DNA of 34,205 nucleotides from Xanthobacteraceae bacterium (GCA_019745775.1 JAIESR010000016.1:1-34205), one strand, 5' to 3'. Numbered from the stretch's first letter, positions 25,804 to 33,662 are shown. The notes: generated by a model from the sequence alone, not told the origin. A program made the numbers and translations.

Positions 25804-26946
25804 ATGACCCAGCGCATCCGTGACTTCCTGCGTAACCGCCGCGACCAGGGTCGCGACGAAGGCCCTTGCCTGGTCGTCGACCTCGAGGTGGTGCGCGACA
25901 ACTACCTGACCTTCGCGAAGACGCTGCCGGATACCCGGGTGTTCTACGCCGTCAAGGCGAACCCGGCGCCGGAGGTGCTGTCGCTGCTCGCGTCGCTGGG
26001 CTCGTGCTTCGACACCGCCTCGATCCCCGAGATCGAGATGGTGCTGGCGACTGGTGCAGCGGCCGACCGCATCTCCTTCGGCAACACCATCAAGAAGGAG
26101 CGCGATATCGCGCGCGCCTATGCGCTCGGCGTGCGGCTCTACGCCGTCGACTGCAAGGCCGAGGTCGAGAAGGTCGCCCGCTCGGCGCCCGGCTCCAAGG
26201 TGTTCTGCCGCATCCTCTCCGACTGCGTCGGGGCGGAATGGCCGCTGTCGCGCAAGTTCGGCTGCGAGCCCTCGATGGCCGCGGACGTGCTGGAGCACGC
26301 CCACCGGCTGGGGCTCGAGGCCCACGGCGTGTCGTTCCACGTCGGCTCGCAGCAGCGCAACACCAACGCCTGGGACCGCGCTTTGGCGCAGGCGGCCGCC
26401 GTTTTCCGCGAATGCGGAGAGCGCGGCATCAACCTCGCCATGGTCAATCTCGGCGGCGGGTTCCCGACCAAGTACCTGAAGAACGTGCCGACGGTGAAGT
26501 CCTACGGCTCGGCGATCTTCCGCGCGCTGCGGCGCCACTTCGGCAACCGCATCCCGGAGACCATCATCGAGCCCGGCCGCGGCATGGTCGGCAACGCCGG
26601 CGTGATCGAGTCCGAGGTCGTCCTCGTCTCCAAGAAGAGCGAGGAGGACGACGTGCGCTGGGTCTATCTCGACATCGGCAAGTTCGGCGGCCTCGCCGAG
26701 ACGATGGACGAGTCGATCCGCTACCCGATCCGCACCCCGCGGGACGGCGACGCGCTGGCACCCTGCGTGCTGGCCGGCCCGACCTGCGACTCGGCGGACG
26801 TGCTGTACGAGAAGCAGCCCTACCTGCTGCCGGTCAGCCTGGAGATCGGCGACAAGCTGCTGATCGAAGGCACCGGCGCCTACACCGCGACCTACTCCGC
26901 GGTGGCCTTCAACGGCTTCGCGCCGTTGCAGACCTTCCACATCTGA
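25804..26946 (+). CDS. Ornithine decarboxylase, PLP fold type III, copy 1
   Basis: 380 residues. It decarboxylates ornithine (possibly also lysine) to putrescine in the cytosol. PLP is bound by Lys51 in FYAVKANPAP; other signatures are SFHVGSQ, the phosphate-binding NLGGGFP, EPGRG and the active-site pair Cys328-Asp329 in GPTCDS, donated across the dimer as in eukaryotic-type ODC. Compared with the second copy it has four extra residues near position 14-17 and many substitutions. ATG 25804 has GAGGAG about 8 nt upstream; the frame is open into the leader but the extra sequence has no family match. It heads an apparent operon with a GNAT gene and homospermidine synthase, all under the leader. 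Confidence 0.93.
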   Translation: MTQRIRDFLRNRRDQGRDEGPCLVVDLEVVRDNYLTFAKTLPDTRVFYAVKANPAPEVLSLLASLGSCFDTASIPEIEMVLATGAAADRISFGNTIKKERDIARAYALGVRLYAVDCKAEVEKVARSAPGSKVFCRILSDCVGAEWPLSRKFGCEPSMAADVLEHAHRLGLEAHGVSFHVGSQQRNTNAWDRALAQAAAVFRECGERGINLAMVNLGGGFPTKYLKNVPTVKSYGSAIFRALRRHFGNRIPETIIEPGRGMVGNAGVIESEVVLVSKKSEEDDVRWVYLDIGKFGGLAETMDESIRYPIRTPRDGDALAPCVLAGPTCDSADVLYEKQPYLLPVSLEIGDKLLIEGTGAYTATYSAVAFNGFAPLQTFHI

Positions 26947-26953
26947 CATCGCC

Positions 26954-26977
26954 GGGAGCCGGCTCAAGCCGGCTCCC
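26954..26977 (+). terminator. Strong hairpin between ODC 1 and the GNAT gene
   Basis: GGGAGCCGGC (26954-26963), loop TCAA, GCCGGCTCCC (26968-26977), starting 8 bp after the stop. It has no T-run. It could be a partial terminator or an RNA-stability element that lowers expression of the downstream genes relative to ODC 1. Confidence 0.55.
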
Positions 26978-27024
26978 AATGTCCCCTGAACGATCCACGG
27001 GCGCCTGAGGCGCCACGGGAGGGC

Positions 27025-27594
27025 ATGAGCATGATCACGATCCGGAAAGAACTTCATCGCGATGTCGAGGCCCGCGAGGCGCTGCTCGACCTGACGTTTG
27101 GCGACGCGCGCTTCGAGAAGGCGTCCGAGCGGCTGCGCGAAGGCCGGCTGCCGGCGCTGCATCTGTCGTTCGTAGCGTCGGACCGCGGCCGCGTCATCGG
27201 CACCGCACGGCTCTGGAGCGTCTCCGCCGGGCCGTCACGGCCGGCGCTGCTGCTCGGCCCGCTCGCGGTGCATCCCGACTACCGCTGCCAAGGGCTCGGC
27301 GGGGCGCTGGTCGATCGGTCACTGGCCGACGCCAAGCGGCTCGGCCATCGCGCGGTGATGCTGGTTGGCGATGCGCCCTACTACGAGCGCTTCGGCTTCT
27401 CGGCCGCGGCGACCGGCAATCTGTGGCTGCCCGGCCGCTATGACGCGAACCGCTTCCTCGCGCTGGAACTTCAGCCCGGCGCGCTCAACGGCGCGCGCGG
27501 CCTCGTCAGCCCGACCGGACGGCTTGCTCCGAAACCGGCGCTCTCGACGCTGGTTGCACACGTAACCCACAGCGAATCCGCGCGTGCGGCCTAG
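27025..27594 (+). CDS. GNAT-family N-acetyltransferase (YhbS-like)
   Basis: 189 residues. The acetyl-CoA binding segment is LLLGPLAVHPDYRCQGLGGALV (about residues 73-94; core RCQGLG), preceded by a strand ending VIGTARLW and followed by APYYERFGF, the YhbS-like signature. CGGGAGGG lies directly before ATG 27025. It is embedded between ODC 1 and homospermidine synthase, 26 bp from the latter, so the natural guess is acetylation of a polyamine or a related metabolite to tune polyamine pools; the sequence itself does not show the acceptor. Ribosomal or small-molecule acetylation remains possible. Confidence 0.88.
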   Translation: MSMITIRKELHRDVEAREALLDLTFGDARFEKASERLREGRLPALHLSFVASDRGRVIGTARLWSVSAGPSRPALLLGPLAVHPDYRCQGLGGALVDRSLADAKRLGHRAVMLVGDAPYYERFGFSAAATGNLWLPGRYDANRFLALELQPGALNGARGLVSPTGRLAPKPALSTLVAHVTHSESARAA

Positions 27595-27620
27595 CCCCCT
27601 CTTGCCTGGGAGTACCCGAT

Positions 27621-29072
27621 ATGAACGCATTGACCCGCATGACTGAGAACACCGCGCTGCATGCGCAGTTTGCCGGCCCGATCGTGATGATCGGCTTCGG
27701 CTCCATCGGCCGCGGCACCCTGCCGCTGCTGGAGCGCCATATCGGCTTCGACCGCTCGAAGTTCGTGGTCATCGACCCCGTCGATACCGACCGCATCCTG
27801 CTCGACGAGCGCAAGCTCCGCTACCAGCAGCTCGCGATCACCCGCGAGAACTACAAGCAGGTCCTGACCCCGCTGCTCACCGGCGGGCCGGGCCGCGGCA
27901 TGATCATCAACCTGTCGGTCGACACCTCGTCGGCCGACCTGATGGCGTTCTGCCAGGAGATCGACTGCCACTATATCGACACAGTCTGCGAACCCTGGCC
28001 GGGCCTCTACAGCAACGCCAAGGCCTCGCTCTCCGAGCGCTCGAACTATGCGTTGCGCGAAGGCGTGCTCGATGTGCGCCGCCGCCGGCCGGGCGGAGTC
28101 ACGATGGTGAGCTGCTGCGGCGCCAACCCGGGCATGGTGTCCTGGATGGTCAAGCAGGCGCTGATCGACCTCGCCCGCGACGTCGGCGTGAAGACCGCCG
28201 AGCCGAAGACCCAGGAGGAGTGGGCGCGCCTGATGCAGCGCGTCGGCGTGAAGGGTATTCACATCGCCGAGCGCGACACCCAGCGCGCGCGCGAGCCAAA
28301 GCCGCGCGGCGTTTTCGTCAACACCTGGTCGGTCGAAGGCTTCGTGTCGGAAGGCCTGCAGCCCGCCGAGCTCGGCTGGGGCACCCACGAGAAGCACATG
28401 CCCGCCAACGGCCACCGGCACAATTTCGGCAACGACGCGGCGATCTACCTGGCGCAGCCGGGCGCCGGCACCCGGGTGCGCTCGTGGACCCCGACCGCGC
28501 AGGCCCAGAACGGCTTCCTGGTGACGCACAACGAGTCGATCTCGATCGCCGACTACTTCACGGTGCGCGAGAACGGCAAGGCGGTGTACCGGCCGACCTG
28601 CCATTACGCCTACCACCCGTGCGACGACGCCGTGCTGTCGCTGCACGAGATGGCCGGCGCGGCCTGGAAGCGGCAGCCGGACTGGAAGATCCTGGACGAG
28701 CACGAGATCGTCGACGGCATCGACGAGCTCGGCGTCCTGCTCTACGGCCACGCCAAGAACGCCTACTGGTACGGCTCGCAGCTCTCGATCGAGGAGACCC
28801 GCAAGCTCGCGCCCTATCAGAACGCGACCGGCCTGCAGGTCACCTCGGCAGTGCTCGCCGGCATCGTCTGGATGCTGGAGAACCCGGACCAAGGCCTGGT
28901 CGAGGCCGACGAGATGGACTTCCGGCGCTGCCTTGAGGTGCAGATGCCCTATCTCGGGCCGGTGACCGGCCACTACACCGACTGGACGCCGCTCACCGGC
29001 CGTCCCGGACTCTTCCCGGAGGAGCTCGACAAGAGCGATCCCTGGCAGTTCAAGAACGTGCTGGTCGTCTGA
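27621..29072 (+). CDS. hss: Homospermidine synthase
   Basis: 483 residues, the length of the bacterial enzyme. It is a member of the saccharopine dehydrogenase-like group that joins two putrescines (or putrescine and spermidine) with NAD as a recycled cofactor, giving sym-homospermidine and ammonia. The Rossmann motif GFGSIG is at residues 25-30; further family blocks are VDTSSADLMAFCQE, DTVCEPWPGLYSN, SCCGANPGMVSWMVKQAL and LGWGTHEKHMP. GGGAG lies about 9 nt before ATG 27621. Its neighbours on both sides are ornithine decarboxylases that make its substrate. It is followed by a terminator hairpin. Confidence 0.95.
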   Translation: MNALTRMTENTALHAQFAGPIVMIGFGSIGRGTLPLLERHIGFDRSKFVVIDPVDTDRILLDERKLRYQQLAITRENYKQVLTPLLTGGPGRGMIINLSVDTSSADLMAFCQEIDCHYIDTVCEPWPGLYSNAKASLSERSNYALREGVLDVRRRRPGGVTMVSCCGANPGMVSWMVKQALIDLARDVGVKTAEPKTQEEWARLMQRVGVKGIHIAERDTQRAREPKPRGVFVNTWSVEGFVSEGLQPAELGWGTHEKHMPANGHRHNFGNDAAIYLAQPGAGTRVRSWTPTAQAQNGFLVTHNESISIADYFTVRENGKAVYRPTCHYAYHPCDDAVLSLHEMAGAAWKRQPDWKILDEHEIVDGIDELGVLLYGHAKNAYWYGSQLSIEETRKLAPYQNATGLQVTSAVLAGIVWMLENPDQGLVEADEMDFRRCLEVQMPYLGPVTGHYTDWTPLTGRPGLFPEELDKSDPWQFKNVLVV

Positions 29073-29106
29073 CCTGCGAAGTTTCAATGCGGCGAGACTT
29101 GGGCAC

Positions 29107-29142
29107 AGCGGCGGGCGCGCAAGCGTCCGCCGCTTCGTTATC
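29107..29142 (+). terminator. Terminator-like hairpin after homospermidine synthase
   Basis: AGCGGCGG...CGC, loop GCAA, then GCG...CCGCCGCT (29107-29134), followed by the T-rich TCGTTATC. It lies 35 bp after the stop and separates the first polyamine operon from the second leader. Confidence 0.7.
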
Positions 29143-29232
29143 TTCCTCGGCGCGACGAAACATTCGTTGCGAATTCGTGAAGGTTTCGACGCGCGCGCTC
29201 GACGGGCCCGACACGTCGCGAATCAAAAAAGG

Positions 29233-29260
29233 TTGACAGCAAGACTGATTCGACTATTGC
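29233..29260 (+). promoter_or_regulatory. Putative promoter of leader/ODC copy 2
   Basis: TTGACA (29233-29238), 16-nt spacer, TATTGC (29255-29260), preceded by an A-run. The predicted start is near 29267. The distance from the -10 box to the shared ATTTCGCACG block is 13 nt, against 12 nt in copy 1. Confidence 0.55.
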
Positions 29261-29266
29261 GTGGTC

Positions 29267-29612
29267 TTGCCCAATTTCGCACGTGCCTGTGGCCGCGTGT
29301 CGATCGGTGGGGTCCGGACAAGAGGCCGGACAGCCGCCTACGGAAGAGAGACTCAGGTGAGCGTATCTCTTCCTTGCTAGGTGTCCGACCGGGATGTGTC
29401 CCGATGTGACGCCGACGTGATCGACAGCCGGAGGCGAAACCGGCGCACCCCGCGCTCAACGGGGGACGCGGCTTAAAGCAACGACGGAGCGGGCTTTTTT
29501 GGAAAAGCCGGCGGCAATGCCGGAACGACTAAAAAGGCTTGTCCTTCTTTGCCAGCAGTGCGGAACGGGTTCTTCCCTCATCCGGACCAAGGCAACCATC
29601 AGCGTGGTGTCC
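29267..29612 (+). promoter_or_regulatory. speF-type structured leader RNA, copy 2 (upstream of ODC 2)
   Basis: This fills the gene-free stretch 29143-29700. It has the same order as copy 1: ATTTCGCACGTGCCTGTGG (29274); hairpin GTCCGG/CCGGAC (29313-29332) with ACAAG in the loop; hairpin GGAAGAGA/TCTCTTCC (29342-29373); hairpin GCCGG/CCGGC (29427-29444); CCCCG/CGGGG (29448-29464); closing pairing GCCGC (29333) with GCGGC (29468-29472); TTAAAGCAACGACGGAGCGG then CTTTTTT (29494-29500); hairpin GGCTTTT/AAAAGCC (29492-29509); distal AGGCTTGTCC (29535-29544) and ACCAAGGCA. Here a U-run follows the conserved core, unlike copy 1. Beyond it, a GGGCGGC/GCCGCCC hairpin (29658-29674) lies just before the ODC ribosome site. 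Confidence 0.8.
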
Positions 29613-29700
29613 GGGCTCGCATACGTTGAGCCTTGCGTACCACAGGAGGTTTCACCTTGGGCGGCTGCGCCGCCCGGACGGATCTGGGGAGCTGGTCAGG

Positions 29701-30831
29701 ATGACCGCACGCATTCGCGAATTTCTCAAGCGCCGCCAAGACGAAGGGCCCTGCCTCGTGGTCGACCTCGACGTCGTCCGCGACAACTACAATTCCTTCG
29801 CCAAGGCGCTTCCCGACAGCAAAGTCTACTACGCCATCAAGGCCAACCCGGCCCCGGAGATCCTCAAGCTCCTGGTCGAGATGGGCGCCTGCTTCGACGT
29901 CGCCTCGCTGGGCGAGACCGAGCAGGTGCTGGCCGCCGGCGCAACGGCCGACCACATCTCCTACGGCAATCCGATCAAGAAGGAGAGCGACATCGCGGCC
30001 GCCTACAAGCTCGGCGTCCGGATGTTCGCCATCGACTGCGAGGCCGAGGCCGAGAAGATTGCCCGCGCCGCCCCCGGCTCCCAGGTGATCTGCCGCATCC
30101 ACTGCGACAACGCCGGAGCCGACTGGCCGCTGTCGCGCAAGTTCGGCTGCGAGCCGGCCTTCGCCGCCGACATCCTGGAATTCGCCCACCGCGCGGGCCT
30201 GGTGGCGCATGGCATCTCGTTCCATGTCGGGTCCCAGCAGAACAACGTCGAAGCCTGGGACCGGGCGCTGGCCTCAACCGCCGCGATCTTCCGCACCTGC
30301 GCCGAGCGCGGCATCAACCTCGCCATGGTCAACCTCGGCGGCGGCTTCCCGGCCAAGTACATCCGCAAGACGCCGAAGCTCGAGTCCTACGGCAAGGCGA
30401 TCTTCCGGTCGCTGCGCAAGCACTTCGGCAACGCGATCCCAAACACCATCATCGAACCCGGCCGCGGCCTGGTCGGCAATGCCGGCATCATTGAGGCCGA
30501 GGTGGTGCTCATTGCGCGTCGAAACCCGGAAGACGAGGTGCGCTGGGTCTATCTCGATCTCGGCAAGTTCCACGGGCTGGCCGAGACCATCGACGAGTCG
30601 ATCCGTTACCCGATCAAGACCCCGAAGGACCGCGACGAGATGGCGCCCTGCGTGCTCGCCGGGCCGACCTGCGACTCGGTCGACGTGCTCTACGAGAAGA
30701 ACCCCTACCCGCTGCCGGTCTCGCTCGCGATCGGCGACAAGCTGCTGATCGAGGCGGCCGGGGCCTATACGGCGATGTACTCGTCGGTCGGTTTCAACGG
30801 CTTCCCGCCGCTGCGGCAATATGTGATCTGA
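29701..30831 (+). CDS. Ornithine decarboxylase, PLP fold type III, copy 2
   Basis: 376 residues, collinear paralogue of the gene at 25804. PLP Lys is Lys47 in YYAIKANPAPEIL; HVGSQ, NLGGGFP, EPGRG and Cys324-Asp325 in GPTCDS are all kept, so it should be active. Differences lie mainly on the surface and in the ICRIHCDNAGADWPLSRKFG region (FCRILSDCVGAEWPLSRKFG in copy 1). GGGAG precedes ATG 29701 by about 9 nt. It appears to be a single-gene transcript under its own leader and ends just before a palindromic repeat. Decarboxylation of ornithine to putrescine is the expected activity; lysine or other basic amino acids cannot be excluded for one of the two copies. Confidence 0.93.
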   Translation: MTARIREFLKRRQDEGPCLVVDLDVVRDNYNSFAKALPDSKVYYAIKANPAPEILKLLVEMGACFDVASLGETEQVLAAGATADHISYGNPIKKESDIAAAYKLGVRMFAIDCEAEAEKIARAAPGSQVICRIHCDNAGADWPLSRKFGCEPAFAADILEFAHRAGLVAHGISFHVGSQQNNVEAWDRALASTAAIFRTCAERGINLAMVNLGGGFPAKYIRKTPKLESYGKAIFRSLRKHFGNAIPNTIIEPGRGLVGNAGIIEAEVVLIARRNPEDEVRWVYLDLGKFHGLAETIDESIRYPIKTPKDRDEMAPCVLAGPTCDSVDVLYEKNPYPLPVSLAIGDKLLIEAAGAYTAMYSSVGFNGFPPLRQYVI

Positions 30832-30847
30832 GGCGATCGTGACCTTC

Positions 30848-30973
30848 GTAAGGTGGGTTAGCGCCTTCCATGGCGCTCGCGCCAGCGTTCGACGCCTTGT
30901 GGGCGCGTAACCCACCGACGAACACCTTGGCGCGATGGTGGGTTACGGCGCTTTCGCGCCTAACCCACCCTAC
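30848..30973. repeat. GTAGGGTGGG-type double-hairpin repeat, copy 2
   Basis: Two hairpins in a row: GGTGGGTTAGCGCC with GGCGCGTAACCCACC (about 30852-30917), then GGTGGGTTACGGCGC with GCGCCTAACCCACC (about 30938-30970). Outer ends GTAAGGTGGG and CCCACCCTAC. It is the same design as 6668-6783, lies between convergent genes, and its last bases form the stop codon of the gene at 30970-31287. Confidence 0.8.
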
Positions 30974-31287
30974 CCCGCCCACTCCACATGCGCCTTGATC
31001 GCACCGCGGGCGTCATCGATCCAGCCGTGCGGCCGCGCCTTCTCGATCATGGCGTCGAACGACTGCTGCCAGACGGCGTCCTGCGCCACCTCCGGCCGCG
31101 CCCGCAGCGCGGCTTGCGATATCCAGGCGGTGTCGGCGTCGGGCAGCTCGGCGGTGCCTGTGAGCGCACTCTGCACGGCGTCCAGGTCCTCCCGTCGCCC
31201 CTCCACCACGAGCTTGAAGGCGCGGAAATTGTCGCGGTCCCCCAGCAGCACACGGCGATCGGCGGTCAGCGTCACGAACATCGACAT
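30970..31287 (-). CDS. Small protein of unknown function downstream of the WD40 gene
   Basis: 105 residues, no signal peptide or membrane helix, no family recognised. The C-terminal half has AVWQQSFDAMIEKARPHGWI and DDARGAIKAHVEW, which look like an amphipathic helical region. The start ATG 31287 lies 3 nt beyond the WD40 stop, and TTAGGGG at that stop can serve as ribosome site, better spaced for the second ATG (31281). The stop codon (30970-30972) is inside the palindromic repeat, so the repeat may have replaced the original end. It is coexpressed with, and perhaps works with, the WD40 protein. Confidence 0.7.
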   Translation of the reverse strand: MSMFVTLTADRRVLLGDRDNFRAFKLVVEGRREDLDAVQSALTGTAELPDADTAWISQAALRARPEVAQDAVWQQSFDAMIEKARPHGWIDDARGAIKAHVEWAG

Positions 31288-31290
31288 CCC

Positions 31291-32319
31291 CTAACTGAGA
31301 TCAAGAATCCCGGCTTCGCCGCTCTCGGTCCCGAAAGCGAGGAGCTTGCCGGACGCGCTCCAGGCCAGCGCCGTCACCGGCGCGTCACCCGGCCTCCTGG
31401 CGAGGATCTCGGCGCCGTCGTCGGTGCGCACGATCAGCACGATGCCGTCGGCGAAGCCGACCGCCAGCACGCCCTGCTTCGGGTGGCAGGCGACCACCTC
31501 GGCCTGCCGGTCCGCCGGCGCGCGCAGCTGCGGCTGCTTGCCCATGGGACCGTCCTTGCCGCCGAACGGCCAGAGCACAACCTGGTTCGAGCCCGAGGTC
31601 GCGAGCCACTTGCCGTCGGCGGTCCATGACAGCGAGCGCACGCGTGATGCATAGCCCGACATCCGCATGTCCTTGCGGTCGTCGAGCCGCCAGCCGTGCA
31701 GCATCGGCTCCTGCATGGTGGTCACCAGGAAGCGGCCGTCGGGGCTGAACTTGGCGCCGAGATGGGAGCCCTTCCATTCCAGCCTGTCCGGCTCGGCCTT
31801 GGCGTTGGGAAACCAGAGCGTCGCGCCGTTGTAGTGCGCGATCGCGAGCCGAAACCCCTTCGGCGCGAACGCGAGACCACCGACGGTCGAGAGCACCTCG
31901 AGCGACTTTTCCGCGCCCTTGTCGGTGCGGGCGAAGGCCTGCCTGCCCGCCGACCAGGCCACCGCATTCGATGGCCCGACCACGACCTGGTCGATCCAGC
32001 GGCGCTTGCCGTCGGTGGCGACGGTTTCGCTGTTGCCCTTGGCGTCGGTCGCGACGACCTTGCCGTCGTCGCCGCCGGTCACCACCCGGCCACCGTCGCC
32101 CGCCGACGAAAGGATCGCGCCGCCGTGGACTTCGACGCGCGTTGGCTCGCCCTCGCCCGCGGCGAACAGCAGTGCCGCCTCGCCGAGCACGAAGACCGCC
32201 GTCTCCTTGATGAAATGGATGCCCACGACCGGCGCGCCCGCCGTCATAGGCCGCGCGCGCTCGACGACTGAGGGGATACTCTCGCGATCGACGCCCATGG
32301 ATGCTTGTACTTTAGTCAT
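31291..32319 (-). CDS. WD40 beta-propeller protein
   Basis: 342 residues. Repeated blade-like units are visible: ILSSAGDGGRVVTGGDDGKV, VRSLSWTADGKWLATSGSNQ then VVLWPFGG, and VTALAWSASGKLLAFGTESG, giving about six or seven blades, enough for one propeller. It has no signal peptide and probably acts as a cytosolic scaffold for a partner. The start is uncertain: ATG 32319 touches the end of a palindromic repeat; ATG 32298 (MGVDRESI) and an internal Met before TAGAPVVGI are alternatives, and none has a clear ribosome site. The next gene is coupled to it. Confidence 0.85.
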   Translation of the reverse strand: MTKVQASMGVDRESIPSVVERARPMTAGAPVVGIHFIKETAVFVLGEAALLFAAGEGEPTRVEVHGGAILSSAGDGGRVVTGGDDGKVVATDAKGNSETVATDGKRRWIDQVVVGPSNAVAWSAGRQAFARTDKGAEKSLEVLSTVGGLAFAPKGFRLAIAHYNGATLWFPNAKAEPDRLEWKGSHLGAKFSPDGRFLVTTMQEPMLHGWRLDDRKDMRMSGYASRVRSLSWTADGKWLATSGSNQVVLWPFGGKDGPMGKQPQLRAPADRQAEVVACHPKQGVLAVGFADGIVLIVRTDDGAEILARRPGDAPVTALAWSASGKLLAFGTESGEAGILDLS

Positions 32320-32400
32320 GGCCGGGCTTGTCCCGGCCATCCACGTCTTTGCTCCAAGAGCCTTTTAAAGACGTGGATGCCCGGCACAAGGCCGGGCATG
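32317..32400. repeat. ATGGCCGGG...CCACGTCTTT inverted repeat
   Basis: Two arms of about 33 nt, 32318-32350 and 32367-32399, nearly perfect complements (ATGGCCGGGCTTGTCCCGG against a matching arm with CCGGCACAAGGCCGGGCAT), around a 16-nt loop. This resembles a dispersed palindromic element common in Bradyrhizobium and relatives. It lies between the amidohydrolase stop and the WD40 start, both minus-strand, and may terminate or insulate. Confidence 0.8.
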
Positions 32401-32427
32401 ACGACACGTCGGGTGGAAACAATCCCG

Positions 32428-33636
32428 CTACGGAATCTTCTTCACCGGCTTGAGGTCGAGGTTGAACAGCCGCGCGGCGTTGGCGCCGAGGATGTTGCGC
32501 TTGGCCTGTTCCTTGAGGAACGGCAGGTCGTAGATGATCGACGGCAGGTCGAAGTCCCAGTGCGGGTAGTCGGAAGACCACACGAGCTGGGTCTCGGCCT
32601 TGATCATCTTGAAGGTCGCTTCGAGGATCGAGAGATCGTCGGGGACCTCCATCGGCTGCGACGAGTAGAACATCTCCTGCATGTACTCGCTGGGCTTGCG
32701 CTTGAGCTGCGGGCAATCCGAGGTACGCATCATGTAGGAGTGGTCGAGGCGCTGCATCAGGCAATAGGCCCAGGTCAGGCCCGATTCGATCCACATGGTC
32801 TTGAGCTTGGGGAAACGCTCGGGGATGCCGTTGATGACCCAGTTGGTCATGTGGATCATGTTGAACCACATGAAGCCGAGCGAATGCACCGAGATGAAGC
32901 GGTTGGTGGTGGCGAGCGCGCGGTCGTCCCAGCTGTAGGCGGCGTGGAACGAGATCGGCTTGCCCATCTCCTCGAGCAGCCGATAGGTCTTCATGTAGGC
33001 GTTGTCGTGCACCGGCTTGTAACGCGGTGAAGTCACCATGAAACCGACCACGCCCTTCTTGTCGCCGAAATCCCTGACGGTGCGGTACGCCCATTCCGGA
33101 TCGTTGAACGGCAGATAGAGCATCGAGACGATGCGCGGCTCCTGCGCCAGGATGCGCTCGCACAGCCAGCGGTTATAGGCGCGGCAGAGCGCGACCTCGA
33201 TCTCGGTCTGCGGGTGCAGGCCGAGGAACAGCATCGGGGTCGGGAACATGCAGGAATAGTCGACGCCCATGGCGTCCATCCAGTCGAGCGTCCAGTCGAT
33301 GTCGCGGTGATGCTCGCCGCGGCCCTTGAAGAACGCGCGGTTCTTGTGGCGGGTCATGCGGCCGCCGAGGCTCTGGTAGCCGACCTGATTGTTCAGGAAG
33401 CCGGAACGGCCGGCGCGCGACATCGAGTCCATCGCCTCCATCTTGATGACGGGGTTCTCGATGTAGCTGAACACTTCCTTGTAGGACTCGCTCTCGTAGT
33501 GATGCGCGTCCACGTCGACGATCAGGAAGTCCTGGTAGTTGCGCTGCCGCGCCTGCTGGCTGGCATGCTCGAGCGCCTTGGTTTCGGTGTAGTGCTCGGG
33601 GATGAGCTGGCGGACTTCGTTTCGCACCATGTCCAT
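32428..33636 (-). CDS. Amidohydrolase-2 family metal-dependent hydrolase/decarboxylase
   Basis: 402 residues, TIM-barrel protein of the amidohydrolase-related (ACMSD/resorcylate decarboxylase) group. The N-terminal metal motif is VDVDAHHYE (Asp43, His45); a barrel His sits in ISFHAAYSWDD, and the C-terminal catalytic Asp in WSSDYPHWDFD. A DVDAHHYE start with a long N-terminal arm is typical of the subset found in aromatic or terpenoid catabolism. ATG 33636 has GAGGA about 9 nt upstream. It follows a Rieske ferredoxin gene by 26 bp on the same strand, so the two form an operon, probably for breakdown of an aromatic or cyclic compound. Substrate unknown. Confidence 0.88.
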   Translation of the reverse strand: MDMVRNEVRQLIPEHYTETKALEHASQQARQRNYQDFLIVDVDAHHYESESYKEVFSYIENPVIKMEAMDSMSRAGRSGFLNNQVGYQSLGGRMTRHKNRAFFKGRGEHHRDIDWTLDWMDAMGVDYSCMFPTPMLFLGLHPQTEIEVALCRAYNRWLCERILAQEPRIVSMLYLPFNDPEWAYRTVRDFGDKKGVVGFMVTSPRYKPVHDNAYMKTYRLLEEMGKPISFHAAYSWDDRALATTNRFISVHSLGFMWFNMIHMTNWVINGIPERFPKLKTMWIESGLTWAYCLMQRLDHSYMMRTSDCPQLKRKPSEYMQEMFYSSQPMEVPDDLSILEATFKMIKAETQLVWSSDYPHWDFDLPSIIYDLPFLKEQAKRNILGANAARLFNLDLKPVKKIP

Positions 33637-33662
33637 GAGCGTTGTCCTCGCCTTATGTTCTT

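Noticed and set aside
29656-29703. 15-codon frame starting TTG after AGGAGG, with its TGA overlapping the ODC 2 start.
   Set aside because: The corresponding region before ODC 1 lacks the AGGAGG and has a stop in that frame, so it is not conserved between the copies.
32320-32340. Extension of the WD40 protein with MAGTSPAMTK at its start.
   Set aside because: These residues are translated from the palindromic repeat, a common source of false N-termini.
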